Below are positions 16,556 through 25,804 of a stretch of DNA of 43,479 bases, one piece after another (the first letter of the stretch is position 1; every line of letters starts with the position of its first letter). Under the pieces are notes generated by a model that saw nothing but the letters and a program-made list of their open reading frames with translations, was not told where the DNA came from and made no database searches. This DNA comes from CAZIPZ01 sp964541075 (GTDB taxonomy: Bacteria > Acidobacteriota > Terriglobia > 20CM-2-55-15): the NCBI GenBank assembly GCA_964541075.1, contig CAZIPZ010000003.1, forward strand, positions 1-43,479, in the 5' to 3' direction. Both the position numbers and the translations under genes were made by a program.

Positions 16556-17497
16556 TTATCTCGAATCCCACGCGCCAAAGTGGCAGTTGCATGAGTCGAA
16601 GACCTCTTCATTTCCGGCCGGTTCTTCGATTTGGATCGTCGTGTGATCAATCCGGAATTGCTGGCGGGCGATAGAATTCACGCGACTCAGAATCTCGGCC
16701 CGCTTGAATTGATCACCATCGACCACAACATGGCAGCTCATGGCGAGAACGCCCGACGTTAAGGTCCACACATGAAGATCGTGGACTGATCCTACACCTG
16801 CCACAAGACCGAGTTCTTCCCTCAAGCTGACGATGTTGATGTGTGAGGGCGTGCTCTCCAATAGAATGTCTACGGCGTCGCGTATCAAGATCCAGGAACT
16901 GGAAAGAATGAGAAACGCGACGAGGACGCTGATCACCGAATCGACGACGCTGGCTCCCCATACAATTATTGCAATACTGGCGAGAATCGCTCCGACTGAA
17001 CCGATAGCGTCGCTCAATACGTGAAAGAAAGCGCCTCGGACATTGAGACTTTGGTGACGTTTTCCAAACAGCAGGTATGCGCTTGCCAGATTTACCAATA
17101 AGCCGGCTGAAGCAACCACCAGCATCCAGTCCGCTTTCACCGTCGGTGGATCCAGGAACCGCATGTATGCCTCGTAAAAAATGTAAAGCGCGACGAGAAC
17201 GAGAAAGACTCCGTTCAGCAGTGCAGCGAGAATTTCGACGCGGTAAAAGCCGTAGGTTTTGCTTGGAGTGGCGCGCCTCGTGGAGAACCACATTGCGAAA
17301 AAACTAAGCCCTAACGCTGCCACATCCGTGAGCATGTGGCCCGCATCTGCCAGGAGCGCCAGGGAATTGGTATACAGGGCGCCAATGAATTCCGCGACCA
17401 GGAACGCGGCGGTCAGGATCAAAGCCAACTTCAGGCTTCCACGAGCGCTCTGTCTATCTTCATGAAGATGAGCATGAGTGTGCCCGTGGTGATCCAT
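16556..17497 (-). CDS. cation diffusion facilitator (Zn/Co/Cd efflux)
   Basis: 313 residues, CzcD/ZitB-like. The N-terminus is His-rich (MDHHGHTHAHLHED). Six hydrophobic segments follow, with the two HxxxD metal sites HMLTD and HVLSD in segments 2 and 5, then a cytoplasmic domain containing VHDLHVWTLTSG. A C-terminal CNCHFG is an extra possible metal-binding tail. The open frame extends far upstream, but ATG 17497 gives the His-rich family N-terminus. Proton-coupled metal export across the inner membrane. Divergent from the acyl-CoA dehydrogenase. Confidence 0.95.
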   Translation of the reverse strand: MDHHGHTHAHLHEDRQSARGSLKLALILTAAFLVAEFIGALYTNSLALLADAGHMLTDVAALGLSFFAMWFSTRRATPSKTYGFYRVEILAALLNGVFLVLVALYIFYEAYMRFLDPPTVKADWMLVVASAGLLVNLASAYLLFGKRHQSLNVRGAFFHVLSDAIGSVGAILASIAIIVWGASVVDSVISVLVAFLILSSSWILIRDAVDILLESTPSHINIVSLREELGLVAGVGSVHDLHVWTLTSGVLAMSCHVVVDGDQFKRAEILSRVNSIARQQFRIDHTTIQIEEPAGNEEVFDSCNCHFGAWDSR

Positions 17498-17507
17498 AGC
17501 CCAGATA

Positions 17508-17536
17508 TTATAATGAGTGCATTGGCCTGTTATAAT
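17508..17536 (+). promoter_or_regulatory. candidate -10 boxes in divergent intergenic region
   Basis: TATAAT at 17531-17536 stands 34 bases before the acyl-CoA dehydrogenase ATG; the -35 match (TTATAA at 17508) is poor. A TATAAT in the opposite direction overlaps 17509-17515 and could serve the CDF gene. Confidence 0.35.
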
Positions 17537-17569
17537 ACGCGATTTTCTCGCGCTGATTGAGGTCGGAAG

Positions 17570-18745
17570 ATGGGCGACAACATTGGTTTCCAGACCGTTT
17601 CTCATGTTCCCTTGACGGTTCTCTCGGAAGAGGAAAAATTGTTTCGAGATTCGTGCCGTTCTTTTGCGGAAGGACGAATCGGCCCCTTGGTTCGGAGGAT
17701 GGACGAGGAGGCCAAGCTGGAACCCGGCGTGATCCCCGAACTTTTCGAACTCGGACTGATGGGCATCCATGTCCCGGAAGAATTTGGGGGCAGCGGCGGC
17801 AGTTTCTTTATGTCCGTCATTGCAGTTGAGGAAGTTTCACGAGTGGACGGATCTTTCGGCGTCTTTATCGACGTACAGAACACGCTCGTGAACAACGCGA
17901 TCATGCGTTGGGCGACCCCGGAGCAGAAGAGAAAGTATTTGCCGCGACTGGCCAAGGATGCAGTTGGCGCATACGCCCTTTCGGAAGCCGGTTCGGGCAG
18001 TGACGCTTTCGCCCTGGCATGCCGCGCTGTGGAAAAAACTGATCATTTCCTTCTGAACGGTCGGAAGCTGTGGATTACAAACGCACGTGAGGCGGACATC
18101 TTCATCCTGTTTGCGAACGTGAATCCCGACCAGGGATACAAAGGCATTACAGCGTTCTTGATCGACTCGGATTTTCCAGGTTTTTCTGTTGGAAAGAAGG
18201 AAGATAAGCTCGGTATTCGCGCCTCGAGCACATGCGAGTTGATCCTGGAGGATTGTAGGGCTCCCAAGAACTGTGTTCTTGGTGAGATTGGAAAAGGCTA
18301 TAAGATTGCCATCGAAACGCTTAATGAAGGCCGAATCGGCATAGGCGCACAAATGGTGGGAATTGCCCAAGGCAGCTGGGACTGCGGGGTAAAGTATTCG
18401 AAAGAGCGAAAGGCCTTTGGAAAACCGATAGCCGAGTTCCAAGGCATCCAGTTTCAGCTTGCTGAAACTGCAACACAGATCGAAGCCGCGCGTCTGATGG
18501 TCTACAATGCGGCTCGACTGAAGGATGCGGGAGAGGATTTTGTTAAAGAAGCAGCCATGGCTAAATACTTTTCATCAATGGTGGCGGAGCATGTCACCTC
18601 TCAGGTAGTTGAGATCTACGGGGGCTATGGCTACACGAAGGACTATCCCGCGGAGAAGTATTTTCGCGACTCCAAGATTGGGAAGATTTACGAAGGCACC
18701 TCGAACATGCAGTTGCAAACGATCGCAAAACTTTTGTTGCGGTAG
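17570..18745 (+). CDS. acyl-CoA dehydrogenase
   Basis: 391 residues, FAD-dependent alpha,beta-dehydrogenation of an acyl-CoA, passing electrons to ETF. AYALSEAGSGSDA contacts flavin and substrate, ITNAREAD follows, and the catalytic base is Glu375 in KIYEGTSNMQ, the position used by short- and medium-chain enzymes (the Glu sits as in butyryl/short-branched types). Length is normal. Substrate cannot be fixed from sequence. The DHH gene starts 6 bases downstream, so the two are probably cotranscribed. Confidence 0.95.
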   Translation: MGDNIGFQTVSHVPLTVLSEEEKLFRDSCRSFAEGRIGPLVRRMDEEAKLEPGVIPELFELGLMGIHVPEEFGGSGGSFFMSVIAVEEVSRVDGSFGVFIDVQNTLVNNAIMRWATPEQKRKYLPRLAKDAVGAYALSEAGSGSDAFALACRAVEKTDHFLLNGRKLWITNAREADIFILFANVNPDQGYKGITAFLIDSDFPGFSVGKKEDKLGIRASSTCELILEDCRAPKNCVLGEIGKGYKIAIETLNEGRIGIGAQMVGIAQGSWDCGVKYSKERKAFGKPIAEFQGIQFQLAETATQIEAARLMVYNAARLKDAGEDFVKEAAMAKYFSSMVAEHVTSQVVEIYGGYGYTKDYPAEKYFRDSKIGKIYEGTSNMQLQTIAKLLLR

Positions 18746-18751
18746 ATTTTT

Positions 18752-19723
18752 ATGAAGCCGGTGCGCGTCCTATACCACGACAACTGCTTTGACGGCGTCT
18801 CGTCCGCTGCGGTCTTCTCTCGTTTTTATCGAGCCCAGGTGAACCGTAATGCGGAGATTGAGTACGAAGGTCTTACGCACAAGGCCGGTCAAAAAATCGG
18901 GGATGAGCTGTTCAGTGAGGGCGAGAATGTCATTGTCGATTTCAAGTACAGCGCATCAGACAAACTGACCTGGTGGTTCGACCATCATGAAAGCGCTTTT
19001 CTATCGCCCCACGATGAGGCGCATTTCCGAAGCGATGAGAGCGGCAGAAAATTTCATGACCCGACTTTCAAGTCGTGCACCAAATTCATCGCCTCAATAG
19101 CGCGCGACGTGTTCGGCCATCCACTTGCGGATCTTTCGGACCTCGTGTATTGGGCTGATATCATCGATGGCGCACAGTTCCCGGATGCAAAAAGCGCAGT
19201 CGAGTTGAAGGAACCGGCGATGCGGCTAATGCTGGTGATCGAGGCGAGCCACAGCCCTGAGTTGATTCATCGAATCATTCGCGAGCTGCAACACAAGGCG
19301 CTGTCTGACGTGATTGCAGACCCGGAAGTGCGCTCAATGTTTGAAACGCTTTACGCCCACCATTTTGACTCGATCGGAATCATGCGTCAGGCTGCTACAT
19401 TTAAAGACGGAGTCGTTTTTTTTGATGTCAGCGACCATGACCTTGACGGTCACAACAAATTCATACCTTACTACTTGTTTCCTGACAGCGTGTACTGTGT
19501 GGGAGTCAGCAAATCACCCGCGCGGGCGAAGGTGTCGGTGGGAACCAATCCTTGGACCCGCCGCGAACGGCGTCACAATCTGGCGAAACTCTGCGAAAAG
19601 TACGGAGGCGGAGGACATTCCGTGGTTGCGGCGATTTCATTTCGGCCAAATGAGCTAGAGAGCGCCCGCGAGGCCGCACATGAAATCGCGCAGAAACTTC
19701 AGAACGATCTACGAAACGCATAA
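18752..19723 (+). CDS. DHH-family phosphoesterase
   Basis: 323 residues. Metal motifs YHDNCFDGVSSA (15-residue N-terminal motif), VIVDFKYS, FDHHES (the DHH) and VSDHDLDGHNK are followed by a DHHA1-type C-terminus with GGGGHSVVAA. Relatives include NrnA-type oligoribonucleases and pAp phosphatases, and also unassigned proteins. Substrate not decided. Last codon TAA touches the rhomboid start. Confidence 0.85.
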   Translation: MKPVRVLYHDNCFDGVSSAAVFSRFYRAQVNRNAEIEYEGLTHKAGQKIGDELFSEGENVIVDFKYSASDKLTWWFDHHESAFLSPHDEAHFRSDESGRKFHDPTFKSCTKFIASIARDVFGHPLADLSDLVYWADIIDGAQFPDAKSAVELKEPAMRLMLVIEASHSPELIHRIIRELQHKALSDVIADPEVRSMFETLYAHHFDSIGIMRQAATFKDGVVFFDVSDHDLDGHNKFIPYYLFPDSVYCVGVSKSPARAKVSVGTNPWTRRERRHNLAKLCEKYGGGGHSVVAAISFRPNELESAREAAHEIAQKLQNDLRNA

Positions 19724-20827
19724 TTGTTGACGGAAACGACTTCAGGCGATTCTTCCCAGACTGAGTACGAGTTCGTCCGCGCCGTATGGAGCAGACGAAC
19801 GCCGTTCACTTACATTTTTCTGGGGATTAATATCGCCATCTTTCTACTGATGACACTCACTGGCGGCTCTACCGACGAAGCCACCTTGATGGCGTTCGGC
19901 GTGAAGTCCAACCATGAGATCAACACCGGCCAATATTGGCGTTTCATTACGCCAATATTTATTCACATTGGTTTCATTCACCTGCTGTTCAACTCGTACG
20001 CTTTGTGGATAGTGGGGCCAGGGGTCGAAAAACTGTACGGCAGCGCCCGATTTGTTTTCTTATACGTTCTCACTGGCGTCGGCGGGGTTATCGGCAGCTA
20101 CTACTACAACCCTACGGCGATTTCAGCCGGGGCCTCAGGTGCAATATTCGGCCTTTTTGGCGTCCTGTTGATGTTTGGATTACGGTATCGCCATTCGATA
20201 CCGCCCTTTTTCAAGAAGTCTGTTGGTGCGGGTGTGCTTCCGGTGATTGTGATCAATCTCATCATCGGATTCACGATCCCTGCGATCGATAATTCCGCGC
20301 ATCTCGGTGGATTGATTGCGGGCGCCGCGCTTGCCGGCGTCGTTCCGTATTTAAGACCGGGCGACCGCACGCCTGCGATTTTCAAGACGGTGCAAGTTGT
20401 GTTCCTCGTTATTATTGGCCTGTGCTTTTACATGGTTGCAGCCAACTATCGTGGTTCTCCTGAGGCGTTTATCAATGCGGCGAACAATGCTCAAAACGTT
20501 TTCACTGAATCGGTGCGCGCGCTGGAAAGCGGAAATACCGCAGACCTGCCAAAGACGCGCGAGGACATTCTTCAAGCGATCGAACAACTGCACGACGCCC
20601 CATTGTTCGACGCCACGCAGAACGATTTAACGGAGGGTTTGCGGCGCGTGATGGAGGACCAAAACGAGCTCATCCAGGACGTCCAGAGCTCCCAAGCCGT
20701 GACATTCGCTCACGCCCGCCGCTTAAAGGAAAACGTTACGAAGTTTGGGGACCTCATGGAACGTCTTTCCGAGTGGGTGAAGTCTGAAGGGGAGCATTAC
20801 GGGATTCAGATGGGAAATCATCCTTGA
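19724..20827 (+). CDS. rhomboid-family intramembrane serine protease
   Basis: 367 residues. Six or more membrane segments between about 28 and 245; W...FIHIGFIHLLFNSYAL loop, catalytic Ser138 in GASGAIFG and His193 in NSAHLGGLIAG form the dyad. The C-terminal 130 residues are soluble and helical, with no clear domain. Begins with TTG (19724 or 19727) directly after the DHH stop codon, so translation is probably coupled. Cleaves transmembrane substrates in the inner membrane; targets unknown. Confidence 0.93.
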   Translation: MLTETTSGDSSQTEYEFVRAVWSRRTPFTYIFLGINIAIFLLMTLTGGSTDEATLMAFGVKSNHEINTGQYWRFITPIFIHIGFIHLLFNSYALWIVGPGVEKLYGSARFVFLYVLTGVGGVIGSYYYNPTAISAGASGAIFGLFGVLLMFGLRYRHSIPPFFKKSVGAGVLPVIVINLIIGFTIPAIDNSAHLGGLIAGAALAGVVPYLRPGDRTPAIFKTVQVVFLVIIGLCFYMVAANYRGSPEAFINAANNAQNVFTESVRALESGNTADLPKTREDILQAIEQLHDAPLFDATQNDLTEGLRRVMEDQNELIQDVQSSQAVTFAHARRLKENVTKFGDLMERLSEWVKSEGEHYGIQMGNHP

Positions 20828-20854
20828 ATTTTGGCATAATCAAAAGCTCACACC

Positions 20855-23278
20855 ATGCTTAGTCCAGAAACCCTCGAAAGAATCAGCAAAGAGGTTGGCG
20901 CGCCCGTCTTTCGTGTTGAAACAACGATCCGGTTGCTCGAGGACGGAGGCACGGTTCCCTTCATCGCCCGGTACCGAAAGGAAGCGACGGGGAATCTCAA
21001 TGAGGTCAAGATCCGCGATGTCGAAGAACGCCTTCACTACTATCAGAATCTCGACCAGCGGCGGAGCACTGTTCTAGCGTCCATCGAAAAACAGGGCAAG
21101 CTCAGCGAAGACCTCAAGGCCAGGATTCTTTCCAGCTACAGCAAGCACGAACTGGAAGATCTTTACCTTCCCTTTAAGCCGAAACGAAAAACGAAGGCGA
21201 GCGTCGCCATTGAACGAGGACTTGAACCTCTTGCCCAACTTATCTGGGAGCAGAGCGTTTCGGATCCCATTGAAACACTTGCCATGCAGTTCATAAGTGA
21301 GGAGAAGGAGGTTCCCACGGCCGAAGCGGCGGTGGAAGGTGCGCTGTATATAGTGGCGGAACGGATTGCCGAGAGTCCCGAATTCCGAAAACAACTCAGG
21401 GACCTCATCTTGAAGGAAGGCATGGTTCGGTCCAGAGTGGCGGTCGGCAAGGAATCGGAGAAAACAAAATACGAAATGTACTACTCCTTCGAGGAGACGG
21501 TTCCGAAGATTCCATCCCACCGCATGCTTGCGATCCGGCGAGGATCGCGTGAGAGTATTCTTTCTTTCTCCATCGACCTTCCGTCCGAAAAGCCCATAGC
21601 GGATCTTCTTCCTCAGGTTATCAAGGATCCCCAATCGGCGTTCGCCCCATTCCTGGATCGAGCCGTGCGCGATGCTTACGACAGACTGCTCTTTCCCTCC
21701 ATCCAGACCGAGGTGCGGTCCATGCTCAGAGAAAGAGCAGAGTCCGAGGCCATCAAGGTTTTTGAGGAGAATCTGAGGACTTTGCTGCTGGCGCCTCCAG
21801 CGGGTCCGATCGGTGTGATGGGCATTGATCCGGGTCAGCGCACCGGCTGCAAACTTGCAGTCGTGGACGAGACCGGAAAGTTCCTCGAGACTCAAACCAT
21901 CTATCCCACGCCTCCGAAGAAGGATCTCGAAGGCGCTCAGAAGGTCATCAGCGAGCTCATTCAAAAGCACAACATTCGTGGGATCGCCATCGGCAATGGA
22001 AAAGCCTCGCGCGAGACCGAGACCTTCGTTCGATCTGTCATCGGACAGAATGGCGACATCTTCGTTACGGTGATCAATGAGTCCGGCGCCTCCATCTATT
22101 CGGCATCCAAACGCGCCCGTGAGGAGTTTCCAAGTCTGGATGTGACGGTTCGCGGCGCAATTTCAATTGCGCGCCGACTTCAGGATCCCTTGGCGGAATT
22201 GGTGAAGATCGATCCGAAGTCTATCGGCGTCGGGCAGTACCAGCATGACGTGGATCAGAAGAAGCTCAAACACAGTCTGGCTGCCGCCGTGGAGTCTTGT
22301 GTAAACCGGGTCGGAGTTGATCTCAACACAGCTTCAGTGGATCTGCTGAAGTATGTCTCCGGCATCGGCGACAGGCTTGCTTTCGGTATCGTCAGTCACC
22401 GCGATCAGCACGGCGTGTTTCAATCGCGCATCCAACTTCGAGATGTTGATGGCTTTGGCGATAAGACCTTCGAGCAAGCCGCTGGTTTTCTTCGAATAAA
22501 AGAAGGATCGAATCCACTGGATCGAACAGCCGTACATCCGGAATCTTATGCGATCGTCGAGAAGATGGCGGCTTCACTGGAGCTGCCGATTTCAGACTTG
22601 ATTGAGAATCCTGATAAGGTCAATTCCATCGATTTCAAGTTATTCGAAGGTGATGCCGGCAAGTTCACGCTCGCGGACATTCGCGACGAACTTCTGAAAC
22701 CGGGGCGCGATCCGAGAGACAAGTTTACAGCGCCGAAATTCAGGGAAGACGTGAAAGAGATCGCCGATCTTAAGGAAGGAATGGAGTTGGAAGGCAGTGT
22801 TACCAATGTCACCAACTTTGGCGCATTCGTCGACCTCGGTGTTCAGCAAGACGGTCTGGTGCACATTTCCGAGCTTTCGCACAAATATGTTCAGGACGCG
22901 CGGCAGGCGGTCAGGGTGGGCGACGTCGTAAGAGTCAAGGTGATTGGCGTTGATCCAACAATGAAGCGCATCAGCCTTTCAATGAAGGCCATCATGCCGA
23001 AACCTGCCAAACGACATCGCCCGAAAAAAAAGATGAAGCCGGCGCCGGTCGAAACGCCGCAGGCCGCCGCAGTCGCGCCACAGCCGCGAATAGCGTCAGT
23101 CACTACAATGCGTCCAGTGCAACGGAGGCCAAAATCAGATCGGCCTCGGTCTCCTCAGACGCCGGACGGCAAACCTTCCAAGCCTGCGCCGCAAGTTGAG
23201 GCGGTAGCGTCGCCTTCCAAGCAGACAATGGAAGAAAAAATCCGTTTGCTGCAGGAAAAATTCGGTCGCGCCCGGTAA
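20855..23278 (+). CDS. tex: Tex-family RNA-binding transcription accessory protein
   Basis: 807 residues in Tex order: N-terminal helical region with GTVPFIARYRKEATGNLNE, YqgF-like RNase H fold (VMGIDPGQRTGCKLAVVDETG), helix-hairpin-helix motifs (VSGIGDRLAFGIVSHR, FGDKTFEQAAGFLRI), and an S1 RNA-binding domain near 645-715 (GSVTNVTNFGAFVDLGVQQDGLVHISELSH). A Lys/Pro-rich tail of about 95 residues follows, longer than usual and probably disordered. Role in transcription or RNA turnover, not well defined in any species. Confidence 0.95.
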   Translation: MLSPETLERISKEVGAPVFRVETTIRLLEDGGTVPFIARYRKEATGNLNEVKIRDVEERLHYYQNLDQRRSTVLASIEKQGKLSEDLKARILSSYSKHELEDLYLPFKPKRKTKASVAIERGLEPLAQLIWEQSVSDPIETLAMQFISEEKEVPTAEAAVEGALYIVAERIAESPEFRKQLRDLILKEGMVRSRVAVGKESEKTKYEMYYSFEETVPKIPSHRMLAIRRGSRESILSFSIDLPSEKPIADLLPQVIKDPQSAFAPFLDRAVRDAYDRLLFPSIQTEVRSMLRERAESEAIKVFEENLRTLLLAPPAGPIGVMGIDPGQRTGCKLAVVDETGKFLETQTIYPTPPKKDLEGAQKVISELIQKHNIRGIAIGNGKASRETETFVRSVIGQNGDIFVTVINESGASIYSASKRAREEFPSLDVTVRGAISIARRLQDPLAELVKIDPKSIGVGQYQHDVDQKKLKHSLAAAVESCVNRVGVDLNTASVDLLKYVSGIGDRLAFGIVSHRDQHGVFQSRIQLRDVDGFGDKTFEQAAGFLRIKEGSNPLDRTAVHPESYAIVEKMAASLELPISDLIENPDKVNSIDFKLFEGDAGKFTLADIRDELLKPGRDPRDKFTAPKFREDVKEIADLKEGMELEGSVTNVTNFGAFVDLGVQQDGLVHISELSHKYVQDARQAVRVGDVVRVKVIGVDPTMKRISLSMKAIMPKPAKRHRPKKKMKPAPVETPQAAAVAPQPRIASVTTMRPVQRRPKSDRPRSPQTPDGKPSKPAPQVEAVASPSKQTMEEKIRLLQEKFGRAR

Positions 23279-23337
23279 GACGGCGTAAGAGCAATAGATC
23301 ACGAAATGGAACTGTTCACGGCGCCTCCGTCTTAGCC

Positions 23338-24555
23338 ATGAACTACCCCGAGGCTATTTTTATTTCCCTCGCTTCACTCCGGGCCAATCGCCTGCGATCC
23401 CTCCTTACATTGCTCGGCATCGTGATTGGAATCACAACGGTGATCACCGTTGTGTCATTCATTTCGGGACTCAATGACTACGTGGCCGAGAAGGTTTTCA
23501 ATCTGGGTCCAGACGTTTTCGTCGTGAACCGAACACCTTTCGTGACCCTTTCTCTAGAAGATTTCATCGAGGGCCAAAGGCGCAAGAACCTCTACCTCTC
23601 TGACATGGAGGCGATTCGAGAAACATGTACGGAATGCGGGTTGGTGGGCGCGACGGTCAATACAAGATCCCGCGTCAAGTACGGGCGTGAGTTTACAGAT
23701 TCACAAATTCAGGGAAACACCTATGAAATGCCGGCCATTCTTGGCAACGATGTGGAGACGGGTCGACTTCTGAACCAGTACGACGTGGATCATTCGCGAT
23801 ATGTCTGCGTTATCGGCCGGGACGTTGCGGACGTCCTCTTTCCTTACATGGATCCCATAGGAAAGACGCTTTCGGTAAACGACCTTCCGTTTGAAGTGAT
23901 CGGAGTGGGGCTTCGACAGGGTAGCGTCCTCGGTCAATCGCGCGACAACTGGGTCATGATTCCGATTACCGTACATCAGAAAATCTGGGGTATCCGGCGT
24001 TCGGTTCAGATCTACGCCAAGGCCCTCAATGAAACGCATCTCTTGAGAGCCCAGGATCAGGCAAGACTTGTTCTTCGCGTGCGTCGCCACTTGGGCTACA
24101 GCGCGAAGGACGACTTTTCCATTGGAACGAATGACAATTTTTTGTCGCTATGGAGCAACATCAGCCGGGTGTTTTTCGCCGTCACTATCGCCATAGCGTC
24201 CATATCGTTGTTGGTGGGCGGAATTGTCGTTATGAACATCATGCTGGTCTCGGTTACAGAGCGCACCAGGGAGATCGGCATTCGCAAGGCTTTAGGGGCG
24301 CGCCGCAAAGACATACTGATTCAGTTTCTATTGGAGTCTTCAACCCTGTCCTTGGTGGGCGGGATGATCGGAATTGCTCTGGGCGTCGGCATTGCTCTCC
24401 TTGTCTCTTGGTTGACTCCTCTTCCCGCTGCCATCAAATGGTGGGCCGTCACTCTAGGGCTGCTGTTCTCGGGTGGCGTTGGTCTTTTTTTTGGAATATA
24501 TCCGGCCAGCAAGGCTGCAAAACTCGATCCCATCGAGGCTTTACGCTATGAGTGA
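23338..24555 (+). CDS. MacB/FtsX-type ABC transporter permease
   Basis: 405 residues. First membrane helix within LRANRLRSLLTLLGIVIGITTVITVVSF, a large periplasmic MacB_PCD-type domain, then three helices with the coupling segment ISLLVGGIVVMNIMLVSVTERTREIGIRKALGARR, ending KLDPIEALRYE. No nucleotide-binding domain is fused and none is next door. Overlaps the following paralogue by 8 bases, so the two should form a heterodimer. Confidence 0.92.
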   Translation: MNYPEAIFISLASLRANRLRSLLTLLGIVIGITTVITVVSFISGLNDYVAEKVFNLGPDVFVVNRTPFVTLSLEDFIEGQRRKNLYLSDMEAIRETCTECGLVGATVNTRSRVKYGREFTDSQIQGNTYEMPAILGNDVETGRLLNQYDVDHSRYVCVIGRDVADVLFPYMDPIGKTLSVNDLPFEVIGVGLRQGSVLGQSRDNWVMIPITVHQKIWGIRRSVQIYAKALNETHLLRAQDQARLVLRVRRHLGYSAKDDFSIGTNDNFLSLWSNISRVFFAVTIAIASISLLVGGIVVMNIMLVSVTERTREIGIRKALGARRKDILIQFLLESSTLSLVGGMIGIALGVGIALLVSWLTPLPAAIKWWAVTLGLLFSGGVGLFFGIYPASKAAKLDPIEALRYE

Positions 24556-25795
24556 AGCGATCCGTCTGGCCCTGGACTCCTTGCGGAGACACTCACTGCG
24601 ATCGTTTTTGACAGTTCTTGGCGTCGTTATCGGCGTAGCCACAGTCATCGGCATGTCATCTATTATCGCGGGTTTGAATGGAAGCATCGTTTCCCAATTG
24701 GAGGACATCGGATCAAATCTTATCTTCGTCTCGCGCTTTCCGCCCACGGTGGGAGGACGTCTCCCGCCCGAAGTAGTGAACCGGAAAAGGCTCAACCTGG
24801 ACGATGCAAAAGCAATTTCTGAGCTTCCGAACGTCAGAGCTGTAGCTCCAGTGCTCCGCTATTTTTCACCGGCCGCGGATGCATCGTCCTACACGGTTCG
24901 TTATCGTGATCGCTCCGCAAAAAACACGATCATGGAGGGGGTTGTCCCGCAGCAGGAAACTGTCATGAACCTTCGATTGGCCGCGGGGCGCTGGATCACC
25001 GAAGCTGATCACAGGCGTCGGGCAAACGTCGTTGTTCTTGGGTACGATACTGCGGAAACCATATTCCCGGTGTCGGTGGATCCGATAGGAAAAGAGGTTG
25101 AACTCGCCGGCAATGTCTTCACTGTGATCGGCGTCCTGGAGAAACGGCGGGATTCTCTAAATCCCGGCGCCAATCCTAACGACAATGTGGCGGAGATGCC
25201 TGTGGGAACGTTCTGGCGACTCCATCCGGAGCAAAAGGACTTTTGGTTTGCCATAAAACCGGTTTCTCAAGAAACGATGAGTGGAGTGATAGATAACATT
25301 GAACAGATCCTTCGAAGGCGGAGAGGAGTTCCGCTAAATAAAGACAGCGACTTCGCTATTTTCACCCAGAACACATTTACGGATCTATGGAATCAGATTT
25401 CAAGAGGCATTTTTACGGTGATGCTGGGTATTTCTTCGATTGCTCTGCTCGTAAGCGGGGTTGGCGTCATGAACATTATGCTCGTTTCGGTCACTGAGCG
25501 GACCCGCGAGATCGGTATTCGGAAAGCGACAGGTGCGACGAGACGGGACATTCTCATTCAATTTCTCTTTGAGGCCATGACACTCACGGCCGTTGGCGGC
25601 GTTCTAGGCATTGTCGCCGGCGCGAGTTTGACGGCGTTGATACGTCAATTGGTTCCGTTTCTTCCTGCCGCAGTGTCGTTGTTTTGGGTCACGCTGGGTT
25701 TCGTAACCTCGGTCACCGTAGGCCTAATCTTCGGTCTTTATCCAGCCTATCGTGCAGCATCGTTGGATCCGATTGAGGCTCTGCGATACGAATAG
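24548..25795 (+). CDS. MacB/FtsX-type ABC transporter permease, paralogue
   Basis: 415 residues. Same architecture and ending (LDPIEALRYE) as the gene before it, with the second copy of the GVMNIMLVSVTERTREIGIRKATGA segment. The open frame reads back to 24473, but ATG 24548, overlapping the preceding stop codon, matches the N-terminus of the first copy. The pair probably arose by tandem duplication. Neither a MacB-like ATPase nor a MacA-like periplasmic adaptor is within the window, so the cargo is unknown. Confidence 0.92.
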   Translation: MSEAIRLALDSLRRHSLRSFLTVLGVVIGVATVIGMSSIIAGLNGSIVSQLEDIGSNLIFVSRFPPTVGGRLPPEVVNRKRLNLDDAKAISELPNVRAVAPVLRYFSPAADASSYTVRYRDRSAKNTIMEGVVPQQETVMNLRLAAGRWITEADHRRRANVVVLGYDTAETIFPVSVDPIGKEVELAGNVFTVIGVLEKRRDSLNPGANPNDNVAEMPVGTFWRLHPEQKDFWFAIKPVSQETMSGVIDNIEQILRRRRGVPLNKDSDFAIFTQNTFTDLWNQISRGIFTVMLGISSIALLVSGVGVMNIMLVSVTERTREIGIRKATGATRRDILIQFLFEAMTLTAVGGVLGIVAGASLTALIRQLVPFLPAAVSLFWVTLGFVTSVTVGLIFGLYPAYRAASLDPIEALRYE

Positions 25796-25804
25796 CATCA
25801 AGCA

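Noticed and set aside
17501..17545. dif-like site (AT-rich arms around TATAAT repeats)
   Set aside because: Arms do not match the XerC/XerD half-site consensus; promoter boxes explain the AT-rich sequence.
21074..21970. 298-codon minus-strand frame opposite tex
   Set aside because: Antisense shadow of an intact Tex protein.
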